A stretch of DNA of 64,000 nucleotides from the NCBI RefSeq assembly GCF_021735935.1, contig NZ_WMDZ01000001.1, positions 2,232,001-2,296,000 on the forward strand, written 5' to 3'. Both the position numbers and the translations under genes were made by a program. This document shows positions 45,753-54,407 of the stretch, one piece after another. The notes beneath the pieces were generated by a model, which was not told the DNA's origin, searched no databases, and saw only the letters and a program-made list of their open reading frames with translations. Position 1 is the first letter of the stretch, and each line of letters starts with the position of its first letter. This DNA comes from Sulfitobacter sp. M39 (GTDB lineage Bacteria; Pseudomonadota; Alphaproteobacteria; Rhodobacterales; Rhodobacteraceae).

Positions 45753-46903
45753 CAGGATTTTCCTCGTACAGATGTCGGAATGGGATAGGCGCTCAGGAAG
45801 CGGGCGCGCAGGATCAGCACCCACAGCACCACGGCAAGCACCTGATGGAAGATCGCGATATGTACCGGTGCGGCGTTGATCACGGTCACAATGCCCAAGC
45901 CAATCTGCCCCAGCATCGCGATCATCATCAGGTTAAACGCTTTGCGCGTATTGGGATGTGCCGATTTACGGCCCCGCAGCCAGACCACGACAGCAAAGGC
46001 AAACAGCAGATAGCCCGCCATGCGGTGCATGAACTGCACCAGCCCGGGGTTTTCAAAGAAGTTGCGCCAGACCGGCGTGATGCTGAAGGCGTCAGGCGGA
46101 AAGAACTGCCCCTGCATCAGCGGCCAATCAACAAAGAACCGCCCCGCATCGATCCCCGCGACCAGCGCGCCCAACAGGATCTGCAGGAAGGCAAAATGCA
46201 ACAGGCCCGTCGACATGCCGAAAAGTTTCGCCTCCTTGGCGCGTCGCGCCTGCATCAGGTCACGCTCGCTTCGGCCCAAGAGCAACGCATACCAGGTGAT
46301 GAACCCAAGGATGACAAAGGCAAGCCCCAGATGCGTGGCCAAACGGTAGCTGGCGACATCCAGAACCGCCTCTCCGCTGGTGACGCCCGACGACACCATC
46401 CACCAGCCGATCGCACCCTGCAGACCGCCAAGACCGCCCAACACAAGCAAACGCCCGGACCAGCCAACGGGGATCTGGCGACGCAAAAGAAACCACAAGA
46501 ACCCGACAGCCCAGACCAGACCAATCACCCGGCCCAACTGCCGATGGCCCCATTCCCACCAGTAGATTGCTTTGAAATCAGACAGTTCCATCCAGGAGTT
46601 CTGGACCTGGAACTCGTCAATCTCTTGGTATTTGGCGAATTCCGACTGCCAGTCCGCCTCGTTCATCGGCGGCATGGCTCCGGTAAAGGGCTTCCATTCG
46701 GTGATGCTCAGGCCACTGTCGGTCAATCGGGTCAGACCGCCTACGGCGATCATCACAAAGACCAATGCGAATAGGATGAACAGCCAGATACGGATGCCAC
46801 GTCGTGCCCCACCCCGCCCGCGGTCAATGCCGCCAGCCTGTGCCACAGGGCGCGCGGCCTGTGCCTCGCCTACGTCCTCGAACAGCTTTCGTTTTTCGGC
46901 CAT
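45752..46903 (-). CDS. ctaA: Heme A synthase
   Basis: CtaA (Cox15 type) oxidises the C8 methyl of heme O to give heme A for aa3-type cytochrome oxidase. The 383-residue inner-membrane protein has about eight transmembrane helices and the family blocks LTRLTDSGLSITEWKPFTG (about 58-76), EWGHRQLGRVIG, GGLQGAIGWWMV, LATHLGLAF, QFMHRMAGYLL and IAIFHQVLAVV, with the heme-ligand histidines. A basic 35-residue leader precedes the first helix, as in other alphaproteobacteria. Upstream of and translationally coupled to the M32 carboxypeptidase gene. Confidence 0.95.
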   Translation of the reverse strand: MAEKRKLFEDVGEAQAARPVAQAGGIDRGRGGARRGIRIWLFILFALVFVMIAVGGLTRLTDSGLSITEWKPFTGAMPPMNEADWQSEFAKYQEIDEFQVQNSWMELSDFKAIYWWEWGHRQLGRVIGLVWAVGFLWFLLRRQIPVGWSGRLLVLGGLGGLQGAIGWWMVSSGVTSGEAVLDVASYRLATHLGLAFVILGFITWYALLLGRSERDLMQARRAKEAKLFGMSTGLLHFAFLQILLGALVAGIDAGRFFVDWPLMQGQFFPPDAFSITPVWRNFFENPGLVQFMHRMAGYLLFAFAVVVWLRGRKSAHPNTRKAFNLMMIAMLGQIGLGIVTVINAAPVHIAIFHQVLAVVLWVLILRARFLSAYPIPTSVRGKS

Positions 46904-46958
46904 GGTGCCTCTCGTCTGCTAGGGTTTGTGCAGAAGTAGGACACAAGCGCACAAAGGT

Positions 46959-47711
46959 CTAGCCGCGCTCTTTCCAACGTACCATCTGTCGCAGGGTGCC
47001 GTGCAAGGTCTGCACATCGGCACGGGTCAGCGGCAGGCGCGACCACATGTTGCGCAGGTTGATCTTCATGCTGGCGGCCTTGTGCTCGGGGTAGAAGAAG
47101 CCGGCGGTGTCGAGACGTTCCTCGAAATGCCGTGCGAGATGTTCAATCTCGCTGTTGTCGGCCCAGTCGGTGCCCGCCATCTCGACCTGCTCGGACACAA
47201 CATCGCCTTGCGCGCGCATCCACTCATAACCCATCAGCAACACACATTGCGCAAGGTTAAGCGAGGCAAAGGCAGGGTTTACCGGCACCGAGACAATCGC
47301 ATTCGCGCGGCTGATATCGTCATTCTCAAGCCCTGCCCGTTCCGGCCCGAATAGCACCGACACACGGCGGCCCTCGCGGATCATCTGCGCGGCTTTGGCC
47401 ATGGCTGCTTCAGGACTATACACTGGCTTGGTCAGATCACGATCACGCGCCGTGGTGGCAAAAACAAAGGCAGCGTCGCCCACAGCACCGGCGACATCAT
47501 CATAGATCACTGCCTCATCCAGCAACCGCCCTGCACCCGAGGCCATAGCAACGGCCGAAGGGTTCGGCCAGCCGTCACGCGGCGCGACAATGCGCATGCG
47601 ATCAAGGCCAAAGTTCCACATGGCCCGTGCGGCGGCACCGATGTTTTCGCCCATCTGCGGGCGCACAAGCACAAAGGCCGGGATCTGCGGGTGTTCTACT
47701 GTATCATTCAT
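46959..47711 (-). CDS. trmJ: tRNA (cytidine/uridine-2'-O-)-methyltransferase, TrmJ family
   Basis: SPOUT-class SAM methyltransferase that modifies the ribose at position 32 of tRNAs. The 250-residue protein has the N-terminal block LVRPQMGENIGAAARAMWNF, then RDGWPNPSAVAMASGAG, VLFGPERAGLENDDI and the SPOUT knot segment VPVNPAFASLNLAQCVLLMGYEW. The C-terminal extension is typical of TrmJ rather than TrmL. ATG 47711 has GAGG six bases upstream and is preferred to the in-frame start at 47765. It is separated from ctaA by 55 bases on the same strand and is oriented to run into it. Confidence 0.9.
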   Translation of the reverse strand: MNDTVEHPQIPAFVLVRPQMGENIGAAARAMWNFGLDRMRIVAPRDGWPNPSAVAMASGAGRLLDEAVIYDDVAGAVGDAAFVFATTARDRDLTKPVYSPEAAMAKAAQMIREGRRVSVLFGPERAGLENDDISRANAIVSVPVNPAFASLNLAQCVLLMGYEWMRAQGDVVSEQVEMAGTDWADNSEIEHLARHFEERLDTAGFFYPEHKAASMKINLRNMWSRLPLTRADVQTLHGTLRQMVRWKERG

Positions 47712-47867
47712 GGGCACCTCATACGCGCGCTGCGCGCACCTCGCAAGAACGACGGGGCGCTCCATCCGCCTTCCAAATGGGAAAAAATCCTCGCCGAAGG
47801 CATAAAAGTTTTTCTTTCCCCGCGTGATCCGCTAATTGACGCGCAATAACGCAAAGGACAGCAAGCC

Positions 47868-48488
47868 ATGGATACGCCCGAACAGCCGCAGCTTTACCTG
47901 ATTACCCCGCCCGAGCTTGAGCTCTCCAGCTTTCCCGACCAGCTGGCGCGTGTGCTGGATGCGCATGATGTGGCCTGCGTGCGTCTGGCGCTCAGCACCC
48001 GTGACGAAGATCGCGTGATGCGCGCGGCGGATGCGCTGCGGGGCGTCACCGACGCGCGTGACATTGCGCTGGTGATTGCGGATCACACTTTGCTGGCGGA
48101 ACGGTTGGGGCTTGACGGCGTGCATCTGTCGGATGCGGCACGCTCCGTGCGTCATGCGCGCAAGACCTTGGGCGATGACGCCATTGTCGGCAGCTTTTGC
48201 AACGGCTCGCGTCACGACGGCATGGCCGCAGGCGAAGCGGGTGCGGATTACATCAGCTTTGGTCCGGTGAACGCGTCCCTGCTGGACGATGGCACCCACG
48301 CCGAACAAGACCTGTTCCAATGGTGGTCCGAAGTGATTGAAGTGCCGGTCGTCGCCGAAGGCGGGCTCAACACCGATCTGATCCGCGCGCTCACCCCCGT
48401 TACCGACTTTTTCGGCATCGGGGATGAAATCTGGACCAGCGAAACACCCCAGCAGGCGCTCGCTGATCTGATTGCCGCGATGAAGTAA
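47868..48488 (+). CDS. Thiamine-phosphate synthase family protein
   Basis: ThiE-like TIM-barrel protein of 206 residues: LYLITPPELELSSFPDQL at the start, DVACVRLAL, LVIADHTLLAERLGLDGVHL with the conserved Asp and HL, GADYISFGPVNAS, and VPVVAEGGLN. These match the thiamine-phosphate synthase/TenI superfamily. Some strongly conserved ThiE residues look altered (FGPVNAS in place of the usual GPxFPT), so a TenI-like or diverged role is possible. It stands alone, with no other thiamine genes in the window, and converges with the HupE-like gene. Confidence 0.75.
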   Translation: MDTPEQPQLYLITPPELELSSFPDQLARVLDAHDVACVRLALSTRDEDRVMRAADALRGVTDARDIALVIADHTLLAERLGLDGVHLSDAARSVRHARKTLGDDAIVGSFCNGSRHDGMAAGEAGADYISFGPVNASLLDDGTHAEQDLFQWWSEVIEVPVVAEGGLNTDLIRALTPVTDFFGIGDEIWTSETPQQALADLIAAMK

Positions 48489-48497
48489 CCGCGCAGG

Positions 48498-48520
48498 GCG
48501 GGTGTTACAGGAACACCCGC
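48498..48520. terminator. Hairpin between convergent genes
   Basis: GCGGGTGTT/AACACCCGC, nine pairs with a five-base loop, lies between the thiE-like stop (48488) and covers the HupE-like stop (48505). No T-run, so terminator function is uncertain. Confidence 0.45.
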
Positions 48521-49830
48521 TCTACGAACCAATAGGCCCCGATGACCGCAATCGCGACCGAGGCCGGGATGGCGACAAAGCGACGGTAGGGTGCCGCGAC
48601 CTGACGGAACTGCACCGACAGGAAACACCCAGTAAAGACCAGCGCCAGCGGGATCAGGAACACCAGCACCGGTGCCTCCAGCAGCGCGGCCACGGCGGGC
48701 ATCGGCACGATGCACAGCGCCAGCGCAATCACCGTCAGCGCCACATAAAGCCCCTTGGCCGCACGCGGGTCACCCTGCCCGCGCATCACCCGCAACGCTT
48801 GCCAGACACAGAGGAACATGACGGCAATCACGGTGAGCTGCCCGATCTCTACCCCGATGTTGAACCCGATGAGCGCAGGGATGAACTGGTCTTGCGGCAA
48901 GCCGAATTCTCCCAGCACCGACGCAAAACCAAGCCCGTGCAACAGACCAAAGCCAAAGATCACCAGCGGTCTCCACGGGCTGAGCCCTGCAAGAAAGATA
49001 TTCTCGACCGCGACATAGACGATAGAGGCGGCGATCAACGGCTCGACAATGCTACCGGGGACAGTCACCCAGCCAAGCGCGCCAAGCGCCAATGTCACCG
49101 TATGCGCTGCCGTAAATGCCGTAACCTGCCAGATCAGCGGGCGCAGATGCGTCGACAGGAAAAACAGCCCCAGCACAAACAGGATATGATCCAGCCCCTT
49201 GGGCAGGATGTGATCAAACCCGACGGGAATATAGCTGGTAAACGCCTCCCACGCGGATTGCTGTCCGCCGCCCGCAAGTAAAATCTCGGGGCTTTCCGCG
49301 CCACCGTCCAGATAGCCGGTATAGGGGTTTTCTACCCCTTGTTGGCGCAGGACCAGCGCGCCCGACCCATCGGGCCATGACACCACCAGCCCGCGCGTGT
49401 CTTGCGGCACCGTTCCTTGCAGCGACCATTCGGCGATGCGGGGCAGTTCGGGGTTCACATCTTCGGGAAGCGTCAGCGCCACTGCCTCAAGCGCCACAGG
49501 CTCGCCATCGGCACGCAGCAGCGGTAGCGCGTTCCACTGGGCCAGCAATTCCGGCGCACGGGCCGCGACCTCATCGGCGGGCAAGGCACGCAAGCTGTCG
49601 TAATCAATGGCATTTTCGGCATCATTCGTGTCGGCCACCGCGTCCAGATCAATGCCGGACATCAGCGCCTCTAGGTTCACGCGCAGATCAAGCGTGACCT
49701 GACCGTCGCTGCTTTGCATATCGGCGATGGTCGGCACGACTTCATGCGCCTGCGCGAGCCCTGCCATCCCACTTGACAAAACCAGCACATAGGCCAGCTT
49801 GAGTATCAGTTTATAAAAGGTTTTTGTCAT
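48505..49830 (-). CDS. HupE/UreJ-family membrane protein
   Basis: The 441-residue protein has a signal peptide (MTKTFYKLILKLAYVLVLSS...AQA), a periplasmic domain of about 220 residues beginning HEVVPTIADMQ, and a C-terminal membrane domain with about seven helices. The membrane domain contains FDHILPKGLDHILFVLGLFF, TAFTAAHTVTLAL and FGFGLLHGLGFASVLGEFG. The His-rich helices are the HupE/UreJ signature, a family linked to nickel or cobalt transport in hydrogenase and urease loci. No such enzymes are nearby. ATG 49830 has a purine-rich site upstream. It diverges from the DUF4198 gene; the two start codons overlap within CATG. Confidence 0.82.
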   Translation of the reverse strand: MTKTFYKLILKLAYVLVLSSGMAGLAQAHEVVPTIADMQSSDGQVTLDLRVNLEALMSGIDLDAVADTNDAENAIDYDSLRALPADEVAARAPELLAQWNALPLLRADGEPVALEAVALTLPEDVNPELPRIAEWSLQGTVPQDTRGLVVSWPDGSGALVLRQQGVENPYTGYLDGGAESPEILLAGGGQQSAWEAFTSYIPVGFDHILPKGLDHILFVLGLFFLSTHLRPLIWQVTAFTAAHTVTLALGALGWVTVPGSIVEPLIAASIVYVAVENIFLAGLSPWRPLVIFGFGLLHGLGFASVLGEFGLPQDQFIPALIGFNIGVEIGQLTVIAVMFLCVWQALRVMRGQGDPRAAKGLYVALTVIALALCIVPMPAVAALLEAPVLVFLIPLALVFTGCFLSVQFRQVAAPYRRFVAIPASVAIAVIGAYWFVERVFL

Positions 49831-50644
49831 GTTTCTGTCCCGTTTCGTACTCGTACTATCATTCTTATTACCAACTTCGACTGTCACTGCGCATGAATTC
49901 TGGTTGGACGCGCCCGCGTATCAAGTACAGCCCGGCGCCGAAATGACAACCGACATCCGCAACGGTGAGTTGTTCGAAGGCACACGCCTCGCCTATTTCC
50001 CGAACAGCACCGAACGGTTTGACGTGACTTTTGACGGGGAAACCGTGCCGGTCACGGCACGCATGGGCGATATCCCGGCGCTGAAGATGACCGCGCCGGG
50101 TCAGGAAGGGCTGGCAATCGTCGGGCACCAGTCCAAGGCGACAATGCTGACCTATAAAGACTGGCAAACATTCGTCGGATTTACGGTGCATAAGGATTTC
50201 ATGCAGGCATTGGCCGAGCACCGCTCGAAGGGCTATCCCCAAGACAAGGTCCGCGAACGCTATAGCCGCTATTCCAAGGCGCTGATCGCTGTCGGCGACG
50301 GACAAGGCGAAGACAAAGCTCTGGGCCTTGAAACCGAACTGGTCGCGCTCACCAACCCCTACACACTTGAGGCCGATCAGCAGATGGAGGTCGCGCTGAC
50401 CTACCAGCAAGAGCCGCGCCGCGATGTGCAGGTTGAAGTCTATGAACGCGACGCAGACAAGAACGTCACTGTGACCAAATACCGGACGGATGACGCGGGG
50501 CACGTGCAATTTCCGGTTACCGCGGGGATGACCTATCTGGTGGATGCCGTGGTGCTGCGCCCTGCCCCGGACGTGGAAACCACCCCCACCAGCCCCCAAT
50601 GGGAGAGCCTTTGGGCATCGCTGACATTTGCCGTGCCGGAATAG
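49829..50644 (+). CDS. DUF4198 periplasmic protein
   Basis: The 271-residue protein has a signal peptide (MFLSRFVLVLSFLLPTSTVTA, cut before HEFW). Its mature start HEFWLDAPAYQVQPGAEMTTD and the later VVGHQSKATMLTYK-like IVGHQSKATMLTYK are the DUF4198 pattern. These are periplasmic proteins often found next to metal (nickel/cobalt) transport components. The C-terminal half is Ig-like (VEVYERDADKNVTVTKYRTD, VQFPVTAGMTYLVDAV). Its start codon overlaps that of the HupE-like gene on the other strand. The divergent pairing suggests a common metal-uptake role, which is inference. Confidence 0.8.
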   Translation: MFLSRFVLVLSFLLPTSTVTAHEFWLDAPAYQVQPGAEMTTDIRNGELFEGTRLAYFPNSTERFDVTFDGETVPVTARMGDIPALKMTAPGQEGLAIVGHQSKATMLTYKDWQTFVGFTVHKDFMQALAEHRSKGYPQDKVRERYSRYSKALIAVGDGQGEDKALGLETELVALTNPYTLEADQQMEVALTYQQEPRRDVQVEVYERDADKNVTVTKYRTDDAGHVQFPVTAGMTYLVDAVVLRPAPDVETTPTSPQWESLWASLTFAVPE

Positions 50645-50701
50645 GCCTTTTCGCGCCGCCGCGCCTTGCGCCCGCCATAGCGGTTGGGCCATACCGGCGG
50701 C

Positions 50702-51586
50702 ATGACACATACACCTGACATTCTCTGCATCGGTTCCGTGCTTTGGGACATTATCGGCCGTGGCGATACGGTCATGCGGCAGGGCTCTGATATGCCCGGA
50801 CGCATCTCGCGTCTGCCCGGTGGCGTTGCGCTGAATATCGCGATGGCGCTGGCCCGCTTTGGGCTGTCCCCCGCCCTCATCAGCGCCGTCGGCCGCGACC
50901 CTGAAGGGGACGAGCTGATTGCCGCGTGCAAGCTGCGCGGGCTGCATACGGATCACGTGTACCGCTCGGATGATCTGCCCACGGACCGCTATATGGCGGT
51001 TGAGGGCACGAACGGCCTGATCGCCGCCATTGCCGATGCTCATTCGCTTGAGGCTGCGGGCGACAAGATTCTGCGCCCCTTCGAAGACGGATCGCTGCCC
51101 ACCCCGTACCGCGGAGCCGTGGCGCTGGATGGCAATCTGACGCTGGACCTGCTGTCGCACATGGCCCGTAGCCCCCTGCTTGAGCATGCCGATCTGCGCG
51201 TCGCCCCTGCGTCACCGGGCAAGGCGCAGCGGCTCGCGCCATTTTTGCAGGCAGAGCGCGGCACGCTTTACGTCAACCTCGAAGAAGCGGGTCTGCTGTG
51301 TCAGGCGACATTCGACAATTCGCGCGATGCGGCCACAGCGCTGCTGTCACGCGGTGCGGTGCGCGCGGTGGTGACCGATGGCGGCAATCCCGCGACGGTG
51401 GGTGCGCCAAGCGGTCTGATCACCCAGAACCCGCCGCCCGTTTCTGTCACCCGCGTCACCGGTGCTGGTGACACATTCATGGCCGCGCATATCGCTGCTG
51501 AAATCAAAGGGGCGGCACCAGACGCGGCCCTGACCCAAGCGCTTAGTGCCGCTGCCCAATATGTTTCTGGAGAGACCAAAATATGA
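50702..51586 (+). CDS. psuK: PfkB-family kinase, likely pseudouridine kinase
   Basis: The 294-residue protein is a ribokinase/PfkB-type sugar kinase: ILCIGSVLWDIIGRGD at the start, RLPGGVALNIAMALARFG (the first PfkB signature), and VTRVTGAGDTFMAAH with the catalytic Asp. Being directly followed by and overlapping psuG (ATGA), it most likely phosphorylates pseudouridine to pseudouridine-5'-phosphate. ATG 50702 (MTHTPDILC) is chosen over an in-frame ATG at 50684. Confidence 0.88.
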   Translation: MTHTPDILCIGSVLWDIIGRGDTVMRQGSDMPGRISRLPGGVALNIAMALARFGLSPALISAVGRDPEGDELIAACKLRGLHTDHVYRSDDLPTDRYMAVEGTNGLIAAIADAHSLEAAGDKILRPFEDGSLPTPYRGAVALDGNLTLDLLSHMARSPLLEHADLRVAPASPGKAQRLAPFLQAERGTLYVNLEEAGLLCQATFDNSRDAATALLSRGAVRAVVTDGGNPATVGAPSGLITQNPPPVSVTRVTGAGDTFMAAHIAAEIKGAAPDAALTQALSAAAQYVSGETKI

Positions 51587-52497
51587 TTCCCCTGCACCGC
51601 TCTGCCGAAGTCGCCAAAGCCCATGCGAATGGCACCCCCGTTGTTGCGCTGGAAAGCACGATCATCACCCACGGGATGCCCTATCCGCAAAACCTAGAGG
51701 TCGCGCGTCAGGTCGAGGCAGATGTGCGTGAAGCTGGTGCGATCCCCGCCACCATCGCAGTGATCGACGGGCGGTTGCACATCGGGCTGGAGGACGACGA
51801 GCTGACGGCATTGGCGCAGGCCAAGAATGTCGCCAAACTGTCGCGCGCCGATATGGCAGCCTGTATCGCCACGGGCGGCACCGGTGCCACCACGGTTGCC
51901 GCGACGATGATCGCCGCTCATCTGGCCGAGATCGCGGTTTTCGCCACCGGCGGTATCGGCGGCGTGCATAAGGGCGCGGAAGACAGCTTTGATATCTCTG
52001 CCGACCTGATGGAGCTTGCCCAAACGCCGGTGACCGTTGTCGCCGCAGGGGCCAAGGCCATTCTGGATGTGGCCAAAACGCTCGAGGTGCTGGAAACGCA
52101 GGGCGTACCGGTGATCACCGTCGGCCAAGACAGCTTCCCCGCGTTCTGGAGCAGCACCTCCCCGCTGAAATCGCCCCTGCGCATGGATAACGCGGCAGAT
52201 ATCGCCGCCGCCCATAAAATGCGCGGTCATATGGGTCTGCCCGGTGGGCAGCTGGTCGCCAACCCGATCCCAAAAGAGGACGAAATCGCCGCCGCTGATC
52301 TGGCACCGATCATCAAGGCCGCCCAAGCCGATGCCAATACCCACGGCATCAGCGGCAAGGCCGTGACCCCCTATCTGTTGCAGCGCATCTTTGAACTGAC
52401 CGAAGGCCGGTCGCTGACCGCGAACATCGCATTGGTGCGCAACAACGCCCGTTTTGCGTCCAAAATTGCGGCTGCGCTTATGTCAAAAGACGCATAA
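51583..52497 (+). CDS. psuG: Pseudouridine-5'-phosphate glycosidase
   Basis: PsuG reversibly splits pseudouridine-5'-phosphate into uracil and ribose-5-phosphate in pseudouridine catabolism. The 304-residue protein has VALESTIITHGMPYPQN (21-37), SRADMAACIATGGTGATTVA, FATGGIGGVHKGAEDSFDIS, VTVVAAGAKAILDVAKTLE and GGQLVANPIPKEDEI, all family landmarks including the Lys and Asp of the active site. It overlaps psuK by four bases. Confidence 0.95.
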   Translation: MIPLHRSAEVAKAHANGTPVVALESTIITHGMPYPQNLEVARQVEADVREAGAIPATIAVIDGRLHIGLEDDELTALAQAKNVAKLSRADMAACIATGGTGATTVAATMIAAHLAEIAVFATGGIGGVHKGAEDSFDISADLMELAQTPVTVVAAGAKAILDVAKTLEVLETQGVPVITVGQDSFPAFWSSTSPLKSPLRMDNAADIAAAHKMRGHMGLPGGQLVANPIPKEDEIAAADLAPIIKAAQADANTHGISGKAVTPYLLQRIFELTEGRSLTANIALVRNNARFASKIAAALMSKDA

Positions 52498-52516
52498 AGC
52501 TTAATAATTATGCGTC
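52489..52516 (+). terminator. Hairpin at the end of psuG
   Basis: GACGCATAA (containing the psuG stop) pairs with TTATGCGTC across a 10-base loop. No T-run follows, so it is a candidate weak terminator or 3'-end protector. Confidence 0.45.
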
Positions 52517-52583
52517 CTCCATTGTAGCAACGCGTGAAACGCCCTAGCTCTAACGCATTGCTGCAGTGGGATAACCTTCATTC

Positions 52584-53330
52584 ATGAACACACCGTTTAC
52601 GCCGCCTCTTCCTCCCGCACCGCGCCGGACCTTGTTCGCGCGGATCAGGGCTTCGTTCCTGACGGGGCTGGTGGTGATTGCGCCGGTCGGCCTCACGATC
52701 TGGCTGATCTGGACCGTGATCGGCTGGATCGACGGGATCGTGCTGCCGATGGTGCCGCTGGCCTATCACCCTGATCGGCTGATCCAGACGTATTTCGGGT
52801 TGGACCCGTCTGCGCAGATCAACGTGCGCGGCATCGGTGTCGTCATCTTCTTGCTGTTCACGGTCATCGTCGGTTGGCTGGCCAAGGGCATTATCGGCCG
52901 GTCGTTCATCCGTTTCGCCGAAAGTCTGGTAGAGCGTACGCCTGTGGTGCGGACCATTTATTCTGGCATCAAGCAGATTTCGGAAACGATTTTCGCCCAG
53001 TCAGAGCGCAGCTTTGAAACCGCCTGCATGATAGAATACCCGCGTAAGGGTATGTGGGCACTTGGTTTTATCTCTATCCCTGCAAAGGGAGAGGTCGCCG
53101 CCGCAGGAGGTGAAGGGTCGAACCTTGTGGGGGTGTTTGTGCCAACCACGCCCAACCCGACCTCGGGCTTTTTGTTGTTCGTGCCGCAAAAGGATGTGAC
53201 CGAGCTTGACATGTCGGTCGAGGACGCGGCCAAGCTGGTGATCTCTGCCGGTCTGGTCTATCCGCCAAAGAAACCGGTGCCGGTGGACCCATCCGCGTCC
53301 CCGCGGCCCGACCGCATTTCCCCTAGCTGA
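52584..53330 (+). CDS. DUF502 family membrane protein
   Basis: The 248-residue inner-membrane protein has two hydrophobic helices (FLTGLVVIAPVGLTIWLIWT, about 25-44, and GVVIFLLFTVIVGWLAKG, about 85-102). The DUF502 motif then follows: ERTPVVRTIYSGIKQISETI, with GFISIPAKGE and VFVPTTPNPTSGFLLFVPQ. The family is widespread and of unknown function. The C-terminal tail is Pro-rich. Its 3' end overlaps the convergent patatin-like gene by eight bases. Confidence 0.88.
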   Translation: MNTPFTPPLPPAPRRTLFARIRASFLTGLVVIAPVGLTIWLIWTVIGWIDGIVLPMVPLAYHPDRLIQTYFGLDPSAQINVRGIGVVIFLLFTVIVGWLAKGIIGRSFIRFAESLVERTPVVRTIYSGIKQISETIFAQSERSFETACMIEYPRKGMWALGFISIPAKGEVAAAGGEGSNLVGVFVPTTPNPTSGFLLFVPQKDVTELDMSVEDAAKLVISAGLVYPPKKPVPVDPSASPRPDRISPS

Positions 53331-54354
53331 ACATCTTGCGCAGATCCACCGAACTGCGCTTGCCCACACTATCGATATCGGTTTGCAAAAACCGCTCGGC
53401 CGAGGTGCGGCCCGCGGATTTAAGCGCGGTGATCACCGCCCCGTTCGGCACGCTTTTGGTCGCGGTAGACAGCTGCGACATCAGATCATCGTCAGCGATC
53501 ATGTGAATCCGCAACCGTTGCATCTGGCCCTCTTCGACACGCCCCTGATCCAGCAGGTTCTGCACAAAGTGGATCGCACGAAGTTCGCGTAATAGGCTGG
53601 AGTTAAAGCTGATTTCATTCACTCGATTATGGATCATCTGCGGCGTGGTGGGCAGTTCGTCCCGTTCAAGCGGGTTGATATTGATGATGACGATATCCCC
53701 CGGCAGGTCCGAAGAATACAGCGGGAAAAGCGCCGGATTGCCGGTATAGCCCCCGTCCCAGAACGCCTCGCGCCGGCCCGATTTTGGATCCTCCATCTCG
53801 ATCGCCTGAAACAGTGTCGGCAGACAGGCAGAGGCGAGGATCGCGTCCGGCGTGATCTCTTCTTTCTCGAAGACGCGGATCTTGCCGTCGCGCACTTTGG
53901 TCGCGCTGACAAACAGTCGTGGTCCCGCCGCCTCGCATATGTGTTCGTAATCAAACGTCTCGACGATATCGCGCAGCGGGTTGCGATAGAGCGGACCGTA
54001 GACATAAGGCGACACGATCTGCGTCATCGCCGTACTGAGCATGACCGGCCAGCTATAGGCCATCGCCTGACTAAGCGCCCCGACGCCAAAGGGGGCCATC
54101 CAGCCGTTTAGATGCAGGTTCCCGACACCAGCCACCCTGTCCCACAGCCAATCCAGATTATCGCGCGCGGCCTGATGCCCGCCCTTGATCAGCCCCGCCT
54201 TCAACGCAGCGCCGTTCAGTGCGCCAGCTGATGTGCCGGAAATACCGCTGATCTCAAGCTCTGGCTCTTCCAGCAGCCGGTCAAGCACGCCCCAGGTATA
54301 GGCCCCATGCGCGCCGCCGCCCTGTAGAGCAAGGTTGATCTGTTTTTTCTGCAT
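53323..54354 (-). CDS. Patatin-like phospholipase
   Basis: The 343-residue protein has the patatin elements: oxyanion loop GGGAHG (12-17), nucleophile elbow GTSAG with Ser42, and the dyad Asp in WDGGYTGNPAL. It is expected to be a lipid acyl hydrolase. It lies 53 bases after bdhA on the same strand, an arrangement that I recall in rhodobacters and that suggests a role in polyhydroxybutyrate or membrane lipid turnover alongside 3-hydroxybutyrate oxidation. No signal peptide is seen, so it is probably cytoplasmic. Confidence 0.88.
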   Translation of the reverse strand: MQKKQINLALQGGGAHGAYTWGVLDRLLEEPELEISGISGTSAGALNGAALKAGLIKGGHQAARDNLDWLWDRVAGVGNLHLNGWMAPFGVGALSQAMAYSWPVMLSTAMTQIVSPYVYGPLYRNPLRDIVETFDYEHICEAAGPRLFVSATKVRDGKIRVFEKEEITPDAILASACLPTLFQAIEMEDPKSGRREAFWDGGYTGNPALFPLYSSDLPGDIVIININPLERDELPTTPQMIHNRVNEISFNSSLLRELRAIHFVQNLLDQGRVEEGQMQRLRIHMIADDDLMSQLSTATKSVPNGAVITALKSAGRTSAERFLQTDIDSVGKRSSVDLRKMFS

Positions 54355-54407
54355 CTAGATGCTCCGCCAGTCGGCGCGCGCGAGGTATCCCGCGCGCGCG
54401 TGATATA

